This document shows, piece by piece, positions 26,662 to 35,203 of a stretch of DNA of 64,000 nt. Position numbers and translations under genes: made by a program. The stretch covers positions 62,001 to 126,000 of the forward strand of contig NZ_LMKP01000044.1 in assembly GCF_001421715.1 (NCBI RefSeq). The letters run 5' to 3'. Positions within the stretch are counted from its first letter, which is position 1. Each line of letters begins with the position of its first letter. Under the pieces are notes generated by a model. It saw only the letters and a list, made by a program, of their open reading frames with translations, was not told the origin of the DNA and made no database searches. Origin of the DNA: Sphingomonas sp. Leaf22. GTDB taxonomy: Bacteria; Pseudomonadota; Alphaproteobacteria; Sphingomonadales; Sphingomonadaceae.

Positions 26662-29138
26662 TCGCCGCCGCCCTTCTCGCCACCGCCGCGCCGGTCGTCA
26701 TGCCGCTGGATATCGCCTGCGTTGTCGGCACCGACCCGGCGGCGCAAGTGCTGCGAGAGCGGTTGCAGGAGCGCGGCGCGGTCTGCCCTTCCCCGTCATC
26801 CCGGCGAAAGCCGGGATCCATGGATGGGCAGACGGCAGCGAAAGAGCCGAGAACACCCGATACAATGGATTCCGGCCTTCGCCGGAATGACGAAGTAGCG
26901 GCAGGCACCATGCCCCGCCAGCCAGCGTACCCCCGCGCAGGCGGGGGTCCAGAGCCAAGCAGAACCGACGGTTGTGAGTCCCACTCTGGATCCCCGCCTG
27001 CGCGGGGATACGGAGTGCGCGCGGTTCCGGTCACCATCCGTTTCGCCTCCGCCCGGATGACCCCCGAAGCCTTCGCCATCACCACCACCCCCCGCACGAT
27101 CACCATCCGCGCCGCGACCACCCGCGCGCGCCTCTACGCCGCCGGCTGGCTGCTCCGCAATCTCGACGACCTGACCCTCACCAACCCGACCAACGTCACC
27201 GAAACCCCGACGATGGCGATCCGCGGCACCCAGATCGGCTACCGCGCCAAGAACAACAGCTATGACGCGTGGGACGTGCCGATGCTGACCCGCCGCATCG
27301 AGGATGTCGCACTGCTCGGCGGCAACCGCATCCAGTTCGTCGCGCCGGTGTCGGACGATGCCGCCACCTCGCCGCTCTCCCCGCTCCCCGCCACCGAAAC
27401 CCTGATCGCGGTCGCTGCCGCCACCCACCGCCTCGGCCTCGACGTCGCGCTCTTCTATCCGCTGCTGCGCGATTACGAGAAACCCGGTAGCGCCGACGCC
27501 GAAGTCGCCGACTTCGCGACGCTCGCCGCCAAGCTCCCCGTGCTCGACGCGCTCTACATTCCCGGCGGCGACCCCGGCCACACCGCCCCCGACCGGCTGT
27601 TCCCGGTCGCCGAACGCATCGCCGGAACCCTCCGCCAACGTTTCGCAAAGGCCGAGGTCCTGCTCTCGACCCAAGGCTTCGATGCCGCCGGCCTGAACGC
27701 CTTCCACGCCCAACTCGCCAAGAACCCGCGCTGGCTGACCGCGATCTTCGTCGGTCCGCAGACCCGCGACAGCATCGCCGAGCATCGCCGCCGCATCGCC
27801 GGCCGTTACCCGATCGAAACCTATCCCGACACCGCGCACACCATGCACGCGCAATTCCCGATCCCCGACTGGCATCCTGCGTTCGCGCTCACGCAAGGCC
27901 GCGAGCCGGTGAACCCCCGCCCCGCCGCGACCCAGCGCATCTTCAACTATCTCGCCCCGCAAACGCGCGGCTTCGTGACCTATAGCGAGGGGGTCAATGA
28001 CGACTGGAACGTGAGCCAGTGGTTCCGCCTCGGCTGGAACCCGGCGATCCCCGCCACCGATATCGCCGCCGACTATGCCCGGATGTTCGTCGGCGACATG
28101 GCCTTCGCCGCCGTACCGCACGCGCTGGAAACGAACTGGAACGGCGATCCGTCGGCCAATGCCGGGATCGATGCCACCGCCCGGCTGGTCGCCGACCTGA
28201 AACCCGCCCGATGGGCCGACTGGCGCATCGACCTCTATCGCTACCGCGCCACCTATGACGCGCTGGTCCGCCACCGCCTGATCGCCGCAAGGGCCGCACA
28301 GGGCGAGGCGCTCTGGACGCTGCGTCAGGCACCCGCCACCGGGGCCGAACCGGCCGTCGTCGCCGCGCGCTTCGCCTATGCCCGGCCCGAACCGGCGATG
28401 ATCGCGCCGCTGCGTGCCGACCTGACCGCCATCGCCGACCGGCTGTGGCGGCGCGCGCGGATGCAGTTGTCGGTCCCGCGCCACGGTGCCTCCAACTGGG
28501 AACGCGGTGCCAATCTCGATCGCGCCGATATCCAGCTCAACGACCGCACGTCCGTCGAAGCGGCGATGGCCGAGGCACTGACCCGGCCGGACGCCGCCGC
28601 CCGCCTCTATGCGATCGGCGATCCGTGGCGCAGCCGCGACATGGCGCTCTACGACGATCTCGGCGACCCGACCGCCGAACCGCATCTGGTGCGCGGCGCA
28701 GGGTTCGACGCCGATCCGCAATCGCTAGCCAGCGCGATCGACGGCGTCGCCGACCATATCCCCGATCAGGGCTGGCGCATGGCGGACCTGAGCTATGCCG
28801 AGGGGCTGTACGAAACCCCCGTCCGCCTGTCGTACACCGGGCTGGAGCGAGGTCGCCGCTACCGCCTGATCGCGCGCTGGGCGGGCGAGGACTATGCGCT
28901 GCCGATGCGCCTGGCCGGCGACGGCGTCGAACTCCACGATTTTCGCACGCGCAAGGGCGATCGTGAAACGGTCGAAACCCTGATCCCGCAAACCCTTACC
29001 GCCGATGGTGCGCTGACCCTCGAATGGCACCGTCCAGCCGGCATCGGCGGCGGCGGGCGCGGTCATCAGATCGCGCAGACGTGGCTTATCCCCGAACCCC
29101 TTTCCCCCGAACCCAAAGCCCCCGGAGCAGAGCAATGA
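26658..29138 (+). CDS. putative exported glycosidase, family unassigned, with palindromic-repeat insertion
   Basis: An 826-residue protein whose ATG at 26658 overlaps the GH92 stop by ATGA. Residues 1-20 could be a signal peptide. Residues 21-43 and 121-170 together resemble the small beta/alpha domain that precedes the TIM barrel in GH20, GH67 and GH84 enzymes. The barrel starts near RGTQIGYRAKNNSYDAWDVP and includes LYIPGGDPGHTAP and TYSEGVNDDWNV. I recognise this type from uncharacterised alpha-glucuronidase-like proteins but cannot assign a GH family. Residues about 44-119 are encoded by two palindromic repeats (26794-27012) inserted without breaking the frame. Operon context suggests an N-glycan activity not otherwise covered, such as an alpha-1,6-mannosidase or endo-GlcNAcase. 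Confidence 0.7.
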   Translation: MIAAALLATAAPVVMPLDIACVVGTDPAAQVLRERLQERGAVCPSPSSRRKPGSMDGQTAAKEPRTPDTMDSGLRRNDEVAAGTMPRQPAYPRAGGGPEPSRTDGCESHSGSPPARGYGVRAVPVTIRFASARMTPEAFAITTTPRTITIRAATTRARLYAAGWLLRNLDDLTLTNPTNVTETPTMAIRGTQIGYRAKNNSYDAWDVPMLTRRIEDVALLGGNRIQFVAPVSDDAATSPLSPLPATETLIAVAAATHRLGLDVALFYPLLRDYEKPGSADAEVADFATLAAKLPVLDALYIPGGDPGHTAPDRLFPVAERIAGTLRQRFAKAEVLLSTQGFDAAGLNAFHAQLAKNPRWLTAIFVGPQTRDSIAEHRRRIAGRYPIETYPDTAHTMHAQFPIPDWHPAFALTQGREPVNPRPAATQRIFNYLAPQTRGFVTYSEGVNDDWNVSQWFRLGWNPAIPATDIAADYARMFVGDMAFAAVPHALETNWNGDPSANAGIDATARLVADLKPARWADWRIDLYRYRATYDALVRHRLIAARAAQGEALWTLRQAPATGAEPAVVAARFAYARPEPAMIAPLRADLTAIADRLWRRARMQLSVPRHGASNWERGANLDRADIQLNDRTSVEAAMAEALTRPDAAARLYAIGDPWRSRDMALYDDLGDPTAEPHLVRGAGFDADPQSLASAIDGVADHIPDQGWRMADLSYAEGLYETPVRLSYTGLERGRRYRLIARWAGEDYALPMRLAGDGVELHDFRTRKGDRETVETLIPQTLTADGALTLEWHRPAGIGGGGRGHQIAQTWLIPEPLSPEPKAPGAEQ
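26794..26892. repeat. palindromic repeat element, family A, inside a coding sequence
   Basis: A 99-bp element with 27-bp imperfect inverted ends: left arm begins CGTCATCCCGGCGAAAGCCG, right arm is the complement of CGTCATTCCGGCGAAGGCCG. Each arm is itself a hairpin. The interior (GAGAACACCCGATACAATGG) matches that of the intergenic copy at 55117-55214. It lies in frame within the unassigned glycosidase gene and encodes the peptide around SSRRKPGSMDG and DSGLRRNDE. Confidence 0.9.
26926..27012. repeat. second palindromic repeat, diverged family A, inside the same coding sequence
   Basis: An 87-bp element with near-perfect 28-bp inverted ends (left CGTACCCCCGCGCAGGCGGG, right arm complement CGTATCCCCGCGCAGGCGGG). 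It follows the first element by 33 bp and encodes YPRAGGGPE and SGSPPARGYG in the host frame. The arms are of the same design as family A but differ in sequence. Confidence 0.88.
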
Positions 29139-31048
29139 AGTTTTCCCGCCGCAGCCTGATGGGCAGCAGCCTGATCGCCGGTGCCGCCGCCTGCACCCCG
29201 CGCACCACGCCCGGCGTCGCTGCCGCGCGCGACTGGCACGTCCTGCCTGCGCCATGGGGGGCCACCCCCTCGCCCCGCCAGCTCAAATGGCATGATCGCC
29301 GCCAGTACGGCTTCATCCATTTCTCGATCAACACCTTCACCGACAAGGAATGGGGCTATGGCGACGAAGACCCCGCCCTGTTCAACCCGACCGATTTCGA
29401 CCCCGACCAGATCGTGGCGGCGGCCAAGGCCGGCGAACTCACCGGGCTGATCCTGACCGCCAAGCATCATGACGGCTTCTGCCTGTGGCCGACGATGTTG
29501 ACCGAACATTGCATCCGCAATTCGCCCTATAAACAGGGCAAGGGCGATATCGTCGGCGAACTGGCGGCGGCATGCCGGCGCGGCGGGATCAACTTCGGCG
29601 TGTACCTGTCCCCATGGGACCGCAACCGCGCCGATTACGGCACGCCCGGCTACATCACCTATTATCGCGCGCAGCTGACCGAACTCTGCACCCGCTACGG
29701 CAATCTGTTCGAAGTGTGGTTCGATGGCGCGAATGGCGGCGACGGCTATTATGGCGGCGCGCGCGAGACGCGGAAAATCGATGCGGTTCAATATTATGAC
29801 TGGCCGTCGATCGTGAAGCTGGTCCACGACCTGCAACCGGACGCCTGCACCTTCGATCCGCTCGGGGCCGATATCCGCTGGGTCGGCAACGAGGACGGCC
29901 ACGCCGCCGATCCCTGCTGGCCGACCATGCCCAACGAGCCGTACGATCAGGCCAAGGGCAATACCGGCGTGCGGGGGGCCGAATTGTGGTGGCCGGCGGA
30001 GACCAACGTGTCGATCCGGCCGGGCTGGTTCTATCACGCCGATGAGGATGCTCAGGTAAAATTACCCAGCAAAATCATGGAGATGTACGATAATTCGGTC
30101 GGCCATGGCACGACCTTGCACCTGAACCTGCCCCCCGATCGCCGCGGTCGCATCCACGACCGCGACGTCGCCAGCCTGACCGCGTTCGGCAACGCGCTAC
30201 GTGCAACCTTCGCCAACAACCAGGCCGATGGCGCGGTCGCGACCGCCAGCGCCGACCTGTCGGGCACTTCCGCCCGCAACGTCAATGACGGCAATCCCGA
30301 CACCTATTGGCTCGCCCCGCCGGAAGCCAGAAATGCCAGCCTTATCCTCGACCTGCCGCCCGGCCGCAGCTTCGACACGGTGCGCTTGCAGGAATGGTTG
30401 CCGCTGGGCCTGCGCGTCACCCGCTTCGCGATCGACGTGTCGGACGGCGGCGATCAATGGACGACCGTCGCCGAAAAGGACATGGTCGGGCCCCAGCGCC
30501 TCGTCCGCCTGCCCCAACCGATCAGCCCCCGCCGCGTGCGCTTCCGCACCGTCGCCGCCGAAGCCGGTCCGGCGATCCGCGAATTTGCGCTGTTCCGCTC
30601 GGTCGCGCCCGTCGACCTGCCGCCGCTGAAGGTCACCGACGCGAGCATCGTCGACCGGGCGGGGTGGAAGGTAACCGCCGCCAGCGCGCCCGGCGGCGAA
30701 GCGATCCTCGACGCCTCGCCCCGCACCGCCTGGACCAGCCCCGCACCGGCATCGCTGACCATCGACATGGGCCGTAGCGAGACGCTGGCCGGCTTCACCC
30801 TGACGCCGACCCGCCACGTCGATCCGAACGCTGCCCCGCCAATGAAATACCGCGTGGAAACCAGCGTCGACGGCAAGACATGGACGCCGGGCGGCGAAGG
30901 CGAGTTCCAGAACATTAACTACGCCCGCGCGACGCAGCGCCTACCCTTCCCGAAGGCCCGCGCCGCCCGCTACCTCCGCTTCGCCTTCCCGCAGCCGGCG
31001 GTGCCGGCACCGGCGATCGCCGTCGCGGGGATCGGGGCGTTCCGGTGA
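29135..31048 (+). CDS. GH29 alpha-L-fucosidase with C-terminal F5/8-type modules
   Basis: A 637-residue exported fucosidase. ATG 29135 overlaps the previous stop (ATGA). The N-terminus KFSRRSLMGSSLIAGAAAC is Tat-like with a weak lipobox. The GH29 barrel shows FIHFSINTFTDKEWG, LTAKHHDGFCLWPT and the predicted nucleophile Asp197 in EVWFDGANG. After about residue 360 come two beta-sandwich modules of discoidin/CBM32 type (for example SADLSGTSARNVNDGNPDTYW and SPRTAWTSPAPASLTIDMG). This architecture is typical of alpha-1,3/1,4-acting GH29 enzymes, which fits removal of core alpha-1,3-fucose of plant N-glycans, but linkage is not proven. Last gene of the glycosidase operon. Confidence 0.92.
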   Translation: MKFSRRSLMGSSLIAGAAACTPRTTPGVAAARDWHVLPAPWGATPSPRQLKWHDRRQYGFIHFSINTFTDKEWGYGDEDPALFNPTDFDPDQIVAAAKAGELTGLILTAKHHDGFCLWPTMLTEHCIRNSPYKQGKGDIVGELAAACRRGGINFGVYLSPWDRNRADYGTPGYITYYRAQLTELCTRYGNLFEVWFDGANGGDGYYGGARETRKIDAVQYYDWPSIVKLVHDLQPDACTFDPLGADIRWVGNEDGHAADPCWPTMPNEPYDQAKGNTGVRGAELWWPAETNVSIRPGWFYHADEDAQVKLPSKIMEMYDNSVGHGTTLHLNLPPDRRGRIHDRDVASLTAFGNALRATFANNQADGAVATASADLSGTSARNVNDGNPDTYWLAPPEARNASLILDLPPGRSFDTVRLQEWLPLGLRVTRFAIDVSDGGDQWTTVAEKDMVGPQRLVRLPQPISPRRVRFRTVAAEAGPAIREFALFRSVAPVDLPPLKVTDASIVDRAGWKVTAASAPGGEAILDASPRTAWTSPAPASLTIDMGRSETLAGFTLTPTRHVDPNAAPPMKYRVETSVDGKTWTPGGEGEFQNINYARATQRLPFPKARAARYLRFAFPQPAVPAPAIAVAGIGAFR

Positions 31049-31069
31049 GATAGAACCGCTCATCCTTCC

Positions 31070-31152
31070 CCGTTCGGTTCAAGCAGCTTCGAGCAACCGG
31101 GGAGGGAGGGCGGTCTTCGACAGGCTCTGCCCGACCCCGGCCGGGGTCGGGC
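31070..31152. terminator. intergenic repeat fragment and 24-bp palindrome between convergent genes
   Basis: GCCCGACCCCGG (31129-31140) is followed directly by its complement CCGGGGTCGGGC (31141-31152), a perfect 24-bp palindrome between the convergent fucosidase and GH2 genes. Bases 31070-31097 match one arm of the 120-bp family B repeat (CCGTTCGGTTCAAGCAGCTT). No T-tract is present, so termination is plausible but unproven. Confidence 0.5.
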
Positions 31153-31155
31153 ACC

Positions 31156-34062
31156 CTAACCCTTCGGCGCCAGCCGCGCCGCCCCGGTAATCCCCGACCG
31201 CGCACCCGGCACCGCCTCGACCAGTACCGCAACCCCCTTCGCCCCGGCGGGCACCGGCACCACCAACGGCGCAGGCGTCGGATCGGACTTCATCGCGACC
31301 TGCCGTCCGTCGACATAGACGGTCGCCCGCCCCTCGATCTGCGCGAAGCTCAGCGTGCCCCCTTCCGCCACCACCCGCCGCCGCACCGGCAGCGCCGCGC
31401 GGTACAGGCGGAACGACGGCCCGGCCTCGGGTACGGCGGGCGTGCCGCTGCGGGTGAAGTCCCAGCTGTTATTGTCGTTCACCGGCGGCATCAGCACCGG
31501 ATCGGGCGCGGTCGCGAACGATGGCGACCGTCGCCAGCCCAGAATGAACGCCCCCGGCGGCGTCACCGTCACCTGCGCTCGCGGGGTCGCCGCCACCCGG
31601 TCGATCACCAGCCGCGCCGGCCGCAGTCCCTCGGCACTGGCGACGATCGTCACCTTGCCGCGCCCCTCGCCTGCCTGCACCAGCATCTGCGCGAGGCCGT
31701 TGAACAGTGACCGCTGCGGTGCCTTTTCGCTTTCATGGCTGTTGGAATCGCCGTTGCCGACGCCGATCAGCGTCGCGCCGTCGATGGTGAAGCGGGTCAT
31801 CCGGTTCTCGGTGGGGACATGCCGCCCCTTCGCATCGATCGCGTCGATCGTGACCGGCACGACATCCTCGTTATCGCCCAGCATCTGCCGCCGCGCCGGG
31901 GTCAGCCGCAGCGCGACCGCCGGTCCCGCCGTCTCGTGCACCGCCCGCGCGACCTCGCGCCCGCCGCTCAGCGCCACGGCCTCCAGCCTGCCCGGTGCGT
32001 AGGGCAATGTGAAGCGATTGCCCATGATCCGGTCGACCGCCTGCTCGCCGATCATCCGCCCGTTCAGCACCAGCCGGACGCGTTCGGCGTTGCTGGTGAC
32101 CAGCAGCGCGATCGGCTGCCCCTCCCTGCCCGGCCATGTCCAGTGCGGGGCGACGCCGACCACCGCCCGATCGTCGATCCAGTGCGCGCGGTGGATGTCG
32201 TACGCGGTCTTGGGAAAGCCGCACAGGTCGAGAATGCCGAAAAAGCTGGCGATGGTCGGCCAGGTGAACGGCGTCGGCTCGCCATGATAGTCGAACCCGG
32301 TCCACACGAACCCGCCGGCGATGAAGCGGCGCTTGGCGATCTCCGCCCATGCATCGCGGTGCGTCGCGCCCCATGGTGCCGCCTCGTCGTCCATCGACGA
32401 CATGACGTGCGCGGCCTTGTCGGTAGTATAGGCTCCGCGCGTCATGAACGCGCTGGTATCTTCCGACGACGTGCTCGGCTTTGCAGGGTTCAGCGCGTGG
32501 AACTTGTCGTAATCGCCCTGATAGTAATTGAACCCCATGACGTCGACGACGCTCGACACGTTCTTGGGGTCATAGAACGACCCGTTCATCGCCGCCGTCA
32601 CCGGCCGGCTGTCGTCCAGCGCATGGACCTGCGCTGCCATCCGCCGCACCATCTCGACGCCCGCCTCGGTGCCCTGCATCGGTTCCTCGTTGAACACCGA
32701 CCACAGGATGATGCTGGGATGATTGCGATGCGCGCGGACCAGCCATTCCAGCTGCGCCATATTCTCGGGTGCGGGATTGAAGACGCGGTTTTCGTCCATG
32801 ACGACGAACCCCATCCGGTCGCAAAGCTGGTAGAAGGCGTCGGCCTGCGCATTGTGCGAACAGCGGATGGCGTTGACGCCGGTATCCTTCATCCGTTGCA
32901 GCCGCCACGCCAGCAACGCGTCGGGCACCGCCACGCCGACCCCGGCATGGTCCTGATGCAGGCATACGCCCTTCAGCTTCACGGCCTTGTCGTTCAGGAA
33001 AAATCCCTGTGCGGCATCGAAGCGGATCGTGCGGAAGCCGATCGCGATACGGCGTTCGTCGCCACCGCCCGGGGCATCCGTCGTGACGCGCACGGTGTAG
33101 AGCGTCGGCGTCTCGATCGACCAGCGCTGCGGATCGGCGACCGGCAGCGACAGAGTGACCTCCGCCTCGCCCAGCGGCGGCAACTGCGCCTGCCCGCGTG
33201 CGCTGGCGACGACCTTTCCGGCGGGGTCGAGCAGGTCGACCAGCAAGTTCGCCGCCGCCATTTCGCGGGCGATACTGTTCAGCGCGACGGTAACCGGCAC
33301 GCTCCAGCGCCCGTCGCTGCCGGCGCGCGGATCGCAATGCACGCCGTCGGTCGCGATCGACACCGGCGCGCGCTTCGACAGCCAGACATGGCGGTACAGG
33401 CCCGCGCCCTCGTACCACCAACCCTCCATGGCATTGGCGTCGACGCGGATCGCGATGACGTTCAGTTCGTCGCCGAACCGCGCGAACGGCGTCAGATCGA
33501 TGTCAATCGCGTTATAGCCCGAGAAGTTGCGCGCGACGATGCTGCCGTTGATCCAGATCGTCGCCGCCGTCGCAATCGCGCCGAAATGCAGTTCCAGCCG
33601 CTTGCCGCGATCGGCGGGGTCGAGCCGCAGCGTCCGGCGATACCAGCCGATCCCGCGCGGGCGATACCCCTGTGCGACGTTCGCGGTCTCGACAAAGCCC
33701 TGCGCCGACGCCCAGTCGTGCGGCAGCGTCACCGCCGCCCAGTCGCTGTCGTCATAATCCATCGCCGCCGCGCCGCGCGCGTTGCCGGCCTTGGCATTGC
33801 CATAGGTATCGTCATGGGTGACCGGCGGCGGCGCGACGATGTCGCCTTCATGGAACAGCCAGCCCAGCGCGAGCAGCGTCCGCGACGGGTCCTCGACCGG
33901 CAACCGTTCGAACAGGCCGTCGCGCGGGGCCAGACCATGGAGCAGCCCGCTTTGCTCCGCATCGCGCGGGGCGGCGAGCGCGCGCGTCGGCAGCGTCGCC
34001 GCCGCCAGCGTGCCCGCGCTTCCGGTCAGCAGGGCGCGGCGTCCCAGCGGCATGAACGTCAT
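31156..34062 (-). CDS. GH2 beta-galactosidase-like enzyme, Tat-exported
   Basis: A 968-residue GH2 enzyme distinct from the beta-mannosidase. ATG 34062 follows GGGAGAG; the N-terminus carries a Tat motif (LGRRALLTG) and a cleavage region ALAA. The sugar-binding domain shows DWASAQGF and GIGWYRRTL; the barrel has VNAIRCSHN, the acid/base region WSVFNEEP and FVWTGFDYHGEPTPF, as in exported GalA/GalB-type beta-galactosidases. C-terminal Ig-like domains include GNGDSNSHESEK. It could remove terminal beta-galactose from complex glycans; beta-glucuronidase is an alternative GH2 activity. It is the second gene after cutC, 13 bp away, and converges on the glycosidase operon. Confidence 0.87.
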   Translation of the reverse strand: MTFMPLGRRALLTGSAGTLAAATLPTRALAAPRDAEQSGLLHGLAPRDGLFERLPVEDPSRTLLALGWLFHEGDIVAPPPVTHDDTYGNAKAGNARGAAAMDYDDSDWAAVTLPHDWASAQGFVETANVAQGYRPRGIGWYRRTLRLDPADRGKRLELHFGAIATAATIWINGSIVARNFSGYNAIDIDLTPFARFGDELNVIAIRVDANAMEGWWYEGAGLYRHVWLSKRAPVSIATDGVHCDPRAGSDGRWSVPVTVALNSIAREMAAANLLVDLLDPAGKVVASARGQAQLPPLGEAEVTLSLPVADPQRWSIETPTLYTVRVTTDAPGGGDERRIAIGFRTIRFDAAQGFFLNDKAVKLKGVCLHQDHAGVGVAVPDALLAWRLQRMKDTGVNAIRCSHNAQADAFYQLCDRMGFVVMDENRVFNPAPENMAQLEWLVRAHRNHPSIILWSVFNEEPMQGTEAGVEMVRRMAAQVHALDDSRPVTAAMNGSFYDPKNVSSVVDVMGFNYYQGDYDKFHALNPAKPSTSSEDTSAFMTRGAYTTDKAAHVMSSMDDEAAPWGATHRDAWAEIAKRRFIAGGFVWTGFDYHGEPTPFTWPTIASFFGILDLCGFPKTAYDIHRAHWIDDRAVVGVAPHWTWPGREGQPIALLVTSNAERVRLVLNGRMIGEQAVDRIMGNRFTLPYAPGRLEAVALSGGREVARAVHETAGPAVALRLTPARRQMLGDNEDVVPVTIDAIDAKGRHVPTENRMTRFTIDGATLIGVGNGDSNSHESEKAPQRSLFNGLAQMLVQAGEGRGKVTIVASAEGLRPARLVIDRVAATPRAQVTVTPPGAFILGWRRSPSFATAPDPVLMPPVNDNNSWDFTRSGTPAVPEAGPSFRLYRAALPVRRRVVAEGGTLSFAQIEGRATVYVDGRQVAMKSDPTPAPLVVPVPAGAKGVAVLVEAVPGARSGITGAARLAPKG

Positions 34063-34075
34063 CCGATCTCTCCCG

Positions 34076-34819
34076 TTATCCATCGATCGCGGCGCGCAGC
34101 GCCCGCACGACCGTCTCATCGGTCCGCGCCAGTCCCGGCCCGGCAAAGCCGAGCGCCTGGACACGCGCATCGTCCTGCGGGACCGCGACCCCGGCCGAGG
34201 CATGGACCTCCACCGCGCCGGTCGCCGACAGCAATGCCACGACATTGTCGGGCCGGACGCCCGATCCCGGCATCACCGCGATCCGCCCCGCCGCCGCGCG
34301 GTGCATCGCGGCGATCACCGCCGCCCCATCGAGAGCACGCACTGCGCCACCCGATGTCAGGATGCGGGCAAAGCCATGCGCCACCGCCGGTTCGATCGCT
34401 GCCACCGGATCGGGCAGCAGGTCGACCGCGCGGTGCAGCGTCAGGTCGATATCGTCGCGGACCGCGCGCACCGCCGCGACCCATTCGCGAAGGACCGCTT
34501 CGTCGATCGCGCCATCCCGCGCCGCGCCGAACACCAGCCCGTCGACCCCGGCGGCGATCAGCGCCTGCGCATCGGTGATCGCGGTCGCGACTTCGCCGGC
34601 ATCATAGGCAAAGTCACCCGCACGCGGCCGGACCATCGCATGGACCCGAACCCCCGCCGCCCGCGCCCGCGCGACGACCAGCGCCGCCAGTCCCGGCGAG
34701 GGCGTCAGCCCGCCCACCGACAGCGCGCCGCAAAGTTCGATCCGGTCCGCTCCCCCGGCAATGGCCGCATCGCATCCCGCGACGCTGTCGATACAGATTT
34801 CCAGCGTCCTGCGCGTCAT
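34076..34819 (-). CDS. cutC: CutC family protein
   Basis: A 247-residue TIM-barrel protein of the CutC family (LEICIDSVAGCDAAIAGGADRIELC at the N-terminus, SVGGLTPSPGL, HAMVRPRAGDF, LHRAVDLLPDP and LTSGGA). CutC was named for copper homeostasis in E. coli, a role that is disputed; many homologues sit beside glycosidase genes. Here it precedes an exported GH2 gene by 13 bp in one operon, which supports a sugar-linked role. Length is normal. Confidence 0.9.
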   Translation of the reverse strand: MTRRTLEICIDSVAGCDAAIAGGADRIELCGALSVGGLTPSPGLAALVVARARAAGVRVHAMVRPRAGDFAYDAGEVATAITDAQALIAAGVDGLVFGAARDGAIDEAVLREWVAAVRAVRDDIDLTLHRAVDLLPDPVAAIEPAVAHGFARILTSGGAVRALDGAAVIAAMHRAAAGRIAVMPGSGVRPDNVVALLSATGAVEVHASAGVAVPQDDARVQALGFAGPGLARTDETVVRALRAAIDG

Positions 34820-35203
34820 GCCGCCCCCGTCGGTTTATAGGACCAATGAAGCGTCGCGGCAGAAGGTCAAGCCGCTTCCCGCGCTTGACTCGCGGACGTG
34901 CCCGGCATAAGCGCGCCACCAAGCGTCGTGGCTGGATTCGTCCATGTCCGACGTCCGTCCGAGACAGCAGGTGCGGGTTTCCCGCTTAATGTCCTGCCGA
35001 GGCGGGGAATGCGTTAACTCGCCGGGCGCAGCTTTATGCGACGCCGGGCCAGCCATGGGAAATCCGCGCGACTGCCCGGTTTCTTCGCATGGCGACCATG
35101 CCCCTTCACGGACTGTCGCCCCGTTTGTCGCATCTGCGGCGGGCGGATTGTTCGCGGGCGTTTTCCGAATTGTCGGAAATACGCCCCAGTTAAGGAGAAC
35201 GGC
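34820..35203 (+). promoter_or_regulatory. rplJ-rplL promoter and possible L10 leader
   Basis: A 384-bp gap between divergent cutC and rplJ. TTGACT at 34885-34890 is a reasonable -35 element, with CATAAG at 34906-34911 a weak -10 at sub-optimal 15-bp spacing. A start there would leave a leader of about 290 nt. Long rplJ leaders that bind the L10-L12 complex are known in bacteria, but I could not verify the conserved fold by eye. No gene seen. Confidence 0.35.
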
